Shown: positions 6,336-11,578 of the stretch, one piece after another
How the letters are laid out: every line of letters begins with the position of its first letter
Numbering within the stretch: the first letter of the stretch is position 1
Source of the DNA: Planctomycetaceae bacterium
GTDB lineage: Bacteria; Planctomycetota; MHYJ01; SBBU01
DNA length: 11,578 bases
Direction: 5' to 3'
NCBI GenBank assembly: GCA_005239585.1
Contig: SBBU01000063.1
Location: forward strand, 1 to 11,578
The notes under the pieces: generated by a model
Database searches by the model: none
What the model was told of the DNA's origin: nothing
Seen by the model: the letters and a program-made list of their open reading frames with translations, nothing else
Translations under genes and position numbers: made by a program

Positions 6336-6473
6336 TTCGCCGACCTTCGTCGGCCGTAGCCGACTACGGTCGGCGAAGGCCGAAGCCAACCTGCCTTCGC
6401 TCTTCGAGCTACGGCAGGTTCGCCTCGCCATTCATCCTCGCTCCATAGGGGCGAGGTATTCGGCAGAGGCGAA
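6336..6473. repeat. Three consecutive nested palindromes
   Basis: The 202-nt gap 6289-6490 has no gene. Palindrome 1 has an outer stem 6336-6345/6368-6377 (10 bp) and an inner stem 6349-6354/6359-6364. Palindrome 2 has an outer stem 6388-6395/6413-6420 (8 bp) and an inner stem 6399-6402/6406-6409. In both, the outer and inner stems are separated by TTC on the left and TAC on the right. Palindrome 3 has an outer stem 6419-6426/6466-6473 and an inner stem 6436-6444/6448-6456 (one G-T). It shares two bases with palindrome 2. Such arrays can form cruciforms or RNA hairpins. They end 8 nt before the SD of the next gene, so they may lie in its leader. Confidence 0.7.
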
Positions 6474-6490
6474 TAATTTTTGGAGGTTCT

Positions 6491-7372
6491 ATGGGCATGT
6501 TAAAACCTGTCAGAGGGGATGTCCTTAACAATCCCCAAATTGTACAACATACAAATAATATCCTCGCCTTTAAAAGGGAAGAGGCGAAAGAGAAAAAGCG
6601 AGCTCTAAAAAATCTCACCAGGATTGCAGTAAAAATAGGAAACGAGCTCATCACCACAAAAGAAGATCTTGACAATTCAGGTGACAAGACTGCCTGGCAG
6701 AGATGGCTGAAAAAACACGTCCGCTTTTCCAAGATTACAGCTGAAAGATATATGCGCGTATCACGTTTGGTTAAAAAAAGCATCACCGGTGATGCTTTTT
6801 TTGATGTAAAGCTATCATGCCTATATCATGTAGTTGCCATGCCGGATGAAATACTTGAAAAGCTCACTCCTGACACTAGTCTTTTCGATCCCAAGACAAA
6901 GGAACAAAAGCCACTTAAGGAGATGAGCAAGAATGCGCTGAAACGGGCCTTGAATTATCTAGAACATGGAGAAAACCAAGGCCGCACGCCGGAATCAATG
7001 CAAAAGAGGCTCCCGGCCATAGCAGATGAACTTGAGGATATATCAAAACTGCATGGCGAGATACCAGCTGACTGGGATAAATTCTGGTCGCGAGTTGGGC
7101 CCCTTTCACCCATCTATACACAAACACCTAAAGGCGCGGGGACAATCGAAATCAAGGCCAAGTCAAAAGAGGAATTTGCACTCAGGGCAACTGAAATCTT
7201 GGATTATCTAGCCAAAAAATTCGCAGAGATTCACAGACTAGATGGCAAACTCAAGGGCACTACAAAAGGCAAGGCCCTCAATAAATATGAAGGTGTGCGC
7301 CTCGTGATCCTTGACTGGCCAGCATGGGCGAAAAAGGAATTAGCAGCAACGCTCGCAAAGCGTAGAAAATAG
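6491..7372 (+). CDS. DUF3102-like protein with predicted DNA-binding N-terminus
   Basis: The 293-aa product has a strong SD (GGAGG at 6482-6486, 4-nt spacing). Residues about 45-95 match the DUF3102 pattern: I-G-N-E-L-I-T-T-K-E-x-L, then W-Q-R-W-L-K-K-H-V-R-F-S-x-x-T-A-E-R-Y-M-R. The last part resembles a helix-turn-helix, and the family is typical of phages and plasmids. The middle (about 140-190) is charged and helical. The C-terminal part has no recognised domain and ends in a basic KKELAATLAKRRK. The function is unknown; a phage- or plasmid-derived regulator or replication/partition accessory is possible. A 30-bp perfect palindrome flanked by A7/T7 lies at codons 95-104, just after the putative DNA-binding part. 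The stop is TAG. It is not part of the ribosomal operon. Confidence 0.75.
   Translation: MGMLKPVRGDVLNNPQIVQHTNNILAFKREEAKEKKRALKNLTRIAVKIGNELITTKEDLDNSGDKTAWQRWLKKHVRFSKITAERYMRVSRLVKKSITGDAFFDVKLSCLYHVVAMPDEILEKLTPDTSLFDPKTKEQKPLKEMSKNALKRALNYLEHGENQGRTPESMQKRLPAIADELEDISKLHGEIPADWDKFWSRVGPLSPIYTQTPKGAGTIEIKAKSKEEFALRATEILDYLAKKFAEIHRLDGKLKGTTKGKALNKYEGVRLVILDWPAWAKKELAATLAKRRK
6773..6802. terminator. Perfect 30-bp terminator-like palindrome inside a coding sequence
   Basis: Seven A (6773-6779), the self-complementary GCATCACCGGTGATGC (6780-6795) and seven T (6796-6802) form a perfect palindrome. On either strand it reads as a GC-containing stem followed by a T-tract, the form of an intrinsic terminator. 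The loop would be very small if fully paired, so about 6 stem pairs and a CCGG loop are realistic. It encodes KKSITGDAFF within the DUF3102-like protein. It could cut transcription short or act as a binding site; neither is shown. Confidence 0.5.
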
Positions 7373-7489
7373 TCTCCCGGCGACAAGCCATGCACGATAG
7401 CAGGCGGGCGCGGAGGAATCTGACCTCCTCAGGCTTGAATCTCTAAACCCTAATCTCTAAACTCTAGGCTTTACTGCAAAAATTCAAAA
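7373..7489 (+). promoter_or_regulatory. Gap before mutS with two-copy 14-bp tandem repeat
   Basis: Two adjacent 14-nt copies, AATCTCTAAACCCT (7438-7451) and AATCTCTAAACTCT (7452-7465), differ at one base. They overlap a weak promoter-like pair: TTGAAT (7435-7440), 17 nt, TAAACT (7458-7463). GGAGG (7411-7415) and CCTCC (7423-7427) can form a short stem upstream. The mutS promoter may lie here, but the match is modest and no SD precedes mutS. Confidence 0.35.
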
Positions 7490-10030
7490 ATGGGAGAATT
7501 AACCCCTCTGGTCGAACAATATCAACGAATCAAAAAGAATTATCCTGAAGAGATCCTTCTCTTCCGACTGGGCGACTTTTACGAGATGTTCAACGACGAT
7601 GCCGTACGCGCAAGCCAGACACTCTCCATAACACTCACAAAAAGACAATCAGGCGAGATAAAATTCCCAATGGCCGGCTTCCCGCATCATTCTGCAGATA
7701 CGTATATAAACAGACTGCTCAAGGCCGGCTACAAGGTCGCGATCTGCGAACAAATGGAAGAGGCAAGACCCGGAAAACTTGTCGATAGACAGGTGACGAG
7801 AATAATAACCCCCGGTACGCTTATAGATGAATCAATACTCAATGAAGTAAATACAAATTACCTCGCCTCAGTTTTCTGCGCCCGTTCAGGCGGATCAGAT
7901 TCAATCGGACTTGCATGGCTCGACCTTTCAACCGGAAGCTTTTATGCAGAGGATCTCGAATCCACAACTGAACTATACGATGAACTCAACAGAATAAAAC
8001 CGAGTGAATGCCTCCTGCCATCAAGTCAGGCTGAAAGAATCAATTTCAGCAAGACTCTAATCACACAAGTACCTGACTATATCTTTGATAATCAAACCTT
8101 GCTCGACCATTTCCAAGTCATTGGTCTCGATGGCTTTGGCCTAAAGCTCAAGACTGCAGGTTATGCCGCTGGGGCCATTATTGGGTATTTAAAGAACACC
8201 TCACGCGGCCCTATAAGCCACATCAACAAGATCCAGATGGTAACACGTAAAGATTTCATGATACTTGATTCAAATACCCTCCAGTCCCTGAAAGTCACTG
8301 GCAGACTCGTAGACGGGCAAAATCAAGGGACACTGGCTTGGGTCTTGGACAAGACAAACACAAAGATGGGGAGCAGACTCCTTTATGAATGGCTCCTTTC
8401 ACCGCTAAACCGAATTGATCAAATCGTGAACCGATTGGATGGTGTAGATCAGCTCAAGTCTGATGCCGACAGAAAAGATCTAAGGTTAAAGCTTCGCACA
8501 ATACAGGACCTAGAGAGGTTGGCGGGCAAAATTGGTACGTTGCGCGCATCGCCAAGAGACCTTGTAGGGCTGAAAATATCAATCAAACCCCTAGCCAATA
8601 TCAAATCCTCAATCTCCTGGTTCAACACTACCATCCTTCAGAATATTCACACCCAGATTGATCCACTGGAAGACGTTCAGAAACTGCTGGATGACTCGAT
8701 CAATGAAGACGCGCCAACAGTCCTCTCTGAAGGCGGAATAATAAAGGCAGGATACAATCAAGAGCTGGATGAACTCAGATCACTCAAAGATAATTCTGCC
8801 AAGTTTTTGCTGGAACTGGAACAAAGAGAAAAGAAACGGACCGGCATTTCAAATCTCAGGATAGGTTACAACAGCGTCTTTGGATATTACATTGAGGTCA
8901 CTAACTCATACAAAAACAAGGTCCCGATAGATTACGTCAGGCGACAGACCCTAAAAAATCTGGAGCGCTATATAACCAGCGAACTAAAGGAGCACGAGGC
9001 AAAGATACTCAGCGCGCAAACAAGGACAAACCAGCTTGAGCAAAGGATATTCGAGCAGATCAGGTCACAGTGCCAAAAAGAACTGATCCGCATCCAAAGA
9101 AGCGCCTCGGCTATCGCAGTTTTAGATGTGCTCCTCTCACTTGCTGACGTGGCAGATCAGAATAATTATATCAGACCGAGAATAGTGTCAGAACCAATAT
9201 TGAAAATAGAGGGATCAAGACATCCTGTACTTGAAAAGACTCTAAGTAACTTTGTGCCCAATGACATTGATATGGAAGCGAAGAACATCTTCCTCATAAC
9301 GGGCCCCAACATGGCGGGCAAGTCTACATACATCCGGCAGATAGCCTTGAATTGCCTCATGGCACAGATAGGAAGCTTCGTCCCAGCATCCAAGGCAACG
9401 ATCGGAATTGTCGACAGGATCTTTACGCGCATTGGCTCAGCTGACGAGATATCGCGGGGTCTGTCAACATTCATGGTCGAAATGAACGAGACTGCAAATA
9501 TCCTCAACAATGCAACCAACTCGAGCCTTTTAATACTCGATGAAATAGGCCGCGGCACGAGCACATTCGATGGCGTCTCAATCGCATGGGCAGTGGTCGA
9601 ATACATCCACAAAAATATATGCGCCCGGACACTCTTTGCCACCCATTTCCATGAACTGACTGCCCTCTCAGACTCGCTCAAAGGCGTTCAGAATTTCCAC
9701 GCCTCGATCCAAGAGCACAAAAAAGATGTTGTATTCCTCTACAGGATACTTGAAGGGGCAACAGACAGAAGCTACGGCATCCACGTGGCCGCAATGGCAG
9801 GGATACCAAAGGAAGTCATAGAAAAGGCCAAGCTCGTACTCTCAGGCCTAGAGAGACTCACCCGCGATAAGAAATCTCAAGTAACTCAGATAAATCTTTT
9901 TGATGCAACAGCAAAACCAGAAATAAATCCCCTCGTGGAAGAGCTAAAAAATCTGAATATTGAATCCCTCACCCCTGTAGAGGCCTTGAACAAACTCTAT
10001 GAACTGATTTCAAAGGCAAAGGAGTACTAG
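7490..10030 (+). CDS. mutS: DNA mismatch repair protein MutS
   Basis: MutS recognises mismatches and small loops and starts repair with MutL. The 846-aa protein is full length. The N-terminal mismatch-reading domain has the F-x-E motif as F30-Y31-E32 in GDFYEMF. Connector, core lever and clamp regions follow to about 570; RIGYNSVFGYYIEVTNSYK in the clamp/core part is typical. The ATPase has Walker A GPNMAGKST (605-613), the RGLSTFMVEM stretch, Walker B ILDE with D684 and E685 followed by GRGTSTFDG, and the ATHFHEL switch histidine. The C-terminus ends SLTPVEALNKLYELISK, the family's usual terminal motif. ATG 7490 has no SD, but LTPLVEQYQRIKK begins where MutS1 should. It stands alone, with mutL absent, and is convergent with the next gene. 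It stops at TAG. Confidence 0.97.
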   Translation: MGELTPLVEQYQRIKKNYPEEILLFRLGDFYEMFNDDAVRASQTLSITLTKRQSGEIKFPMAGFPHHSADTYINRLLKAGYKVAICEQMEEARPGKLVDRQVTRIITPGTLIDESILNEVNTNYLASVFCARSGGSDSIGLAWLDLSTGSFYAEDLESTTELYDELNRIKPSECLLPSSQAERINFSKTLITQVPDYIFDNQTLLDHFQVIGLDGFGLKLKTAGYAAGAIIGYLKNTSRGPISHINKIQMVTRKDFMILDSNTLQSLKVTGRLVDGQNQGTLAWVLDKTNTKMGSRLLYEWLLSPLNRIDQIVNRLDGVDQLKSDADRKDLRLKLRTIQDLERLAGKIGTLRASPRDLVGLKISIKPLANIKSSISWFNTTILQNIHTQIDPLEDVQKLLDDSINEDAPTVLSEGGIIKAGYNQELDELRSLKDNSAKFLLELEQREKKRTGISNLRIGYNSVFGYYIEVTNSYKNKVPIDYVRRQTLKNLERYITSELKEHEAKILSAQTRTNQLEQRIFEQIRSQCQKELIRIQRSASAIAVLDVLLSLADVADQNNYIRPRIVSEPILKIEGSRHPVLEKTLSNFVPNDIDMEAKNIFLITGPNMAGKSTYIRQIALNCLMAQIGSFVPASKATIGIVDRIFTRIGSADEISRGLSTFMVEMNETANILNNATNSSLLILDEIGRGTSTFDGVSIAWAVVEYIHKNICARTLFATHFHELTALSDSLKGVQNFHASIQEHKKDVVFLYRILEGATDRSYGIHVAAMAGIPKEVIEKAKLVLSGLERLTRDKKSQVTQINLFDATAKPEINPLVEELKNLNIESLTPVEALNKLYELISKAKEY

Positions 10031-10093
10031 CAAGTGGAAAAAGGACGGAATCTTTAGAAAAAAAACTTGGGCACAGATTTCCTCCTCCCCTCC
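10031..10093. other. Convergent gap between mutS and the FecR-like gene
   Basis: This 63-nt stretch separates the mutS stop from the end of the opposite-strand gene. I see only a weak 5-bp pair (CAAGT, 10031-10035, with ACTTG, 10065-10069) around an A8 run and a C/T-rich segment. No convincing intrinsic terminator is visible for either gene. Confidence 0.4.
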
Positions 10094-11578
10094 TCATTTT
10101 GACTCCACTTTGCGCCAGCAATGGCAACATACCCCAAGCTTCTCTCCACAGTCGGGACAAAGATGCCCTACCCAAGTCCCTTTTCCACACCGTGGACAAG
10201 GTGCCTCCGGTCCTGCCTTATGATCCTCGCGGCGGCCACAACAACCAGAATTGGGATGGCATGTTCCCGGCTTGATCCACTTTTTATCCTCATCGCTGAT
10301 TTTGTCTTGCCTTAGCTTCTCTCCACAAATTGGGCACACACCCTCTTTTTTGGCGCAGGCGAGGCAGTACTTTGCATCGATAGGGGAATGCTCTTTCTTG
10401 CATATCCCTCTAGGCTTTTCTCCACACGATGCGCATTTCCCCGATGCAAAGTGGCACGACATTGTATGCTCAAAACTCTCCTTTTTCTCCTGAAATCTTT
10501 TCACACATGAGTTGCAGGCAATCGATTGTTCCTGCTTGGCGTACTCTTCAACAAAGGCAATCATGAACTGCACAATCTTCTCTCGCTTAGCATACTCCTC
10601 AATGTCATTGCTGCGACAAGAAAAGCATTCAAATGAATTTTCCTTGTCCCCTCCAAAAATCTTGACGGTATAGTGAGTAGGTCCATTACAGCCACGAAGT
10701 CCACAGAACTTGCCATGCTGACCAAATTTAAAAACCTCTTGTTTCTTCAACGACTCGAAAAACTCCGTGATTTGCTTTCGGTCTACTTCCCCTTGATACT
10801 CCTTATTAACCTCTTCTTTTAATTCACGGATTTTCTTGTGATAAGCCTTGCCTTTGTGGCTGTCTTTCTCACATGTTAATGCCCACGCACTTTGCAGACC
10901 AAACAAACCAGCGCTAAGCTCTATATAGAGCTCAATCTTGGGCAGGTCCTGTTTGGGCTGCTTCTGAGGTTCTTTATCTTGTTCAACACATACCATTTCG
11001 CTGGCTTTGGCGGTCACAGTCCCCTTGGCATTCCCAACTTGAACCATCCCAGCTAACACCACCACTGTCATCAAGGTTTTCATTTTTTCTTCTCCTTTCT
11101 CGGTCGCTTGGACCGTAACAATAAATTTGGTTCCAACAACTTGAATTTCAGCGCAATCAGTCTTGACAATAAATTGCTTGGTTTCCTTTTCCACCTGAAA
11201 TGTTGCCGAGCCGTGGATCATCTGCACGATATGCTCTTTCTCAGATTTGACCACCAATTCAGTCTCTGGTGCAAGTTCAACTTGACTGCGATTGAATATC
11301 CTGACCGTTCCACGTTGATCGGCATCTGTAATGATATGCCCATCTGAGACCTTAACCTGACCTGCGACTATATGCACTACTCCGGGCTGATTCACCATCA
11401 ACCACACTGCCACAGCAATCAACAAGACCGATGCTGCCGCAACGGGTATCAAGAAACGCCTCACAATGGAGGGCTTGGCAGTTTTTTGATCTAGCCGGGC
11501 AATGATTCGATTTTGCCCCTCAGCAAGCTTCAAAGTCTCTTCCCAGCGTGCCGGATTTTTGATCTCAGCATCTAGTCT
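10094..11578 (-). CDS. FecR-like membrane protein with multi-zinc-ribbon tail (partial, 5' end outside window)
   Basis: Reading leftward from the right edge, 494 codons are open to TGA at 10096-10094. The frame has no stop before the edge, so the TTG at 11533 is not a true start. The start R-L-D-A-E-I-K-N-P-A-R-W-E-E-T is part of a longer, unseen N-terminus. Counting from the edge, one membrane span lies at about 41-62. A FecR-type beta domain follows at about 65-205 (HGSATFQVEK, VVGTKF), then a helical linker and a Cys-rich tail with about 24 cysteines. The tail has many C-x2-C pairs, including CPICGEKL, CPRCG and CPDCGEKLGVCCHC, which suit zinc ribbons. FecR proteins normally relay signals to ECF sigma factors. 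The zinc ribbons suggest an envelope protein-binding role, but the true function is unknown. An internal SD and start occur at 11083. Confidence 0.8.
   Translation of the reverse strand, partial: RLDAEIKNPARWEETLKLAEGQNRIIARLDQKTAKPSIVRRFLIPVAAASVLLIAVAVWLMVNQPGVVHIVAGQVKVSDGHIITDADQRGTVRIFNRSQVELAPETELVVKSEKEHIVQMIHGSATFQVEKETKQFIVKTDCAEIQVVGTKFIVTVQATEKGEEKMKTLMTVVVLAGMVQVGNAKGTVTAKASEMVCVEQDKEPQKQPKQDLPKIELYIELSAGLFGLQSAWALTCEKDSHKGKAYHKKIRELKEEVNKEYQGEVDRKQITEFFESLKKQEVFKFGQHGKFCGLRGCNGPTHYTVKIFGGDKENSFECFSCRSNDIEEYAKREKIVQFMIAFVEEYAKQEQSIACNSCVKRFQEKKESFEHTMSCHFASGKCASCGEKPRGICKKEHSPIDAKYCLACAKKEGVCPICGEKLRQDKISDEDKKWIKPGTCHPNSGCCGRREDHKAGPEAPCPRCGKGTWVGHLCPDCGEKLGVCCHCWRKVESK
11081..11097 (-). 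promoter_or_regulatory. Internal Shine-Dalgarno and ATG inside the FecR-like gene
   Basis: On the - strand AAGGAG (11097-11092) precedes an in-frame ATG (11083-11081) by 8 nt, the strongest SD-start pair in the window. The codons after it give MKTLMTVVVLAGMVQVGNA, which resembles a signal peptide with an A-x-A-like end. The same residues also fit a FecR beta strand, so this could be chance, but a second, shorter secreted zinc-ribbon product is possible. Confidence 0.4.

Noticed and set aside
9166..9681. 171-codon opposite-strand frame in mutS
   Set aside because: It lies opposite the highly conserved MutS ATPase region, a usual source of spurious frames.

Overview
The window is an uncultured-type bacterial chromosome fragment. 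The best guess is Planctomycetota or a close PVC-type relative. This rests on four things: an S5 with the GWGYGKANEVP motif, no rpmD (L30) between rpsE and rplO, weak or missing Shine-Dalgarno (SD) sequences on most housekeeping genes, and an accessory FecR-like membrane protein with a cysteine-rich zinc-ribbon tail. This is inference from gene content; an Omnitrophota-like lineage is the main alternative.

Positions 1-5234 are the second half of an spc-type ribosomal operon, all on the + strand: rplR (5' end cut off by the window), rpsE, rplO, secY, adk, map, infA, rpmJ, rpsM. These genes make 50S and 30S proteins, the SecY translocon, adenylate kinase (long zinc LID), methionine aminopeptidase and IF-1. 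Most gaps are short, with ATGA (rpsE/rplO) and TAATG (infA/rpmJ) overlaps; the two larger gaps, before adk and before map, hold palindromes and a possible promoter. rplO is unusually long (226 aa), and its C-terminal part looks like a second, diverged copy of the L15 core domain.

The usual continuation (rpsK, rpsD, rpoA, rplQ) is absent. After rpsM comes an accessory stretch, 5235-7489. It starts with a palindrome cluster holding two related hairpins with a compensatory base-pair change. Next is a HEAT-repeat gene built of near-perfect 93-bp units, whose signal-peptide start (strong SD, ATG at 5473) is cut by an in-frame TAG. A second cluster of nested palindromes follows, then a DUF3102-like gene that carries a perfect 30-bp terminator-like palindrome inside its coding sequence, and a two-copy 14-bp tandem repeat before mutS.

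From 7490 there is a complete mutS (mismatch repair, 846 aa). Convergent to it, on the - strand and running off the right edge, is a FecR-like, single-membrane-span protein with about 24 cysteines in its C-terminal half. It has a striking internal SD-ATG-signal-peptide-like segment. No tRNA, rRNA, CRISPR array or transposase gene was found.
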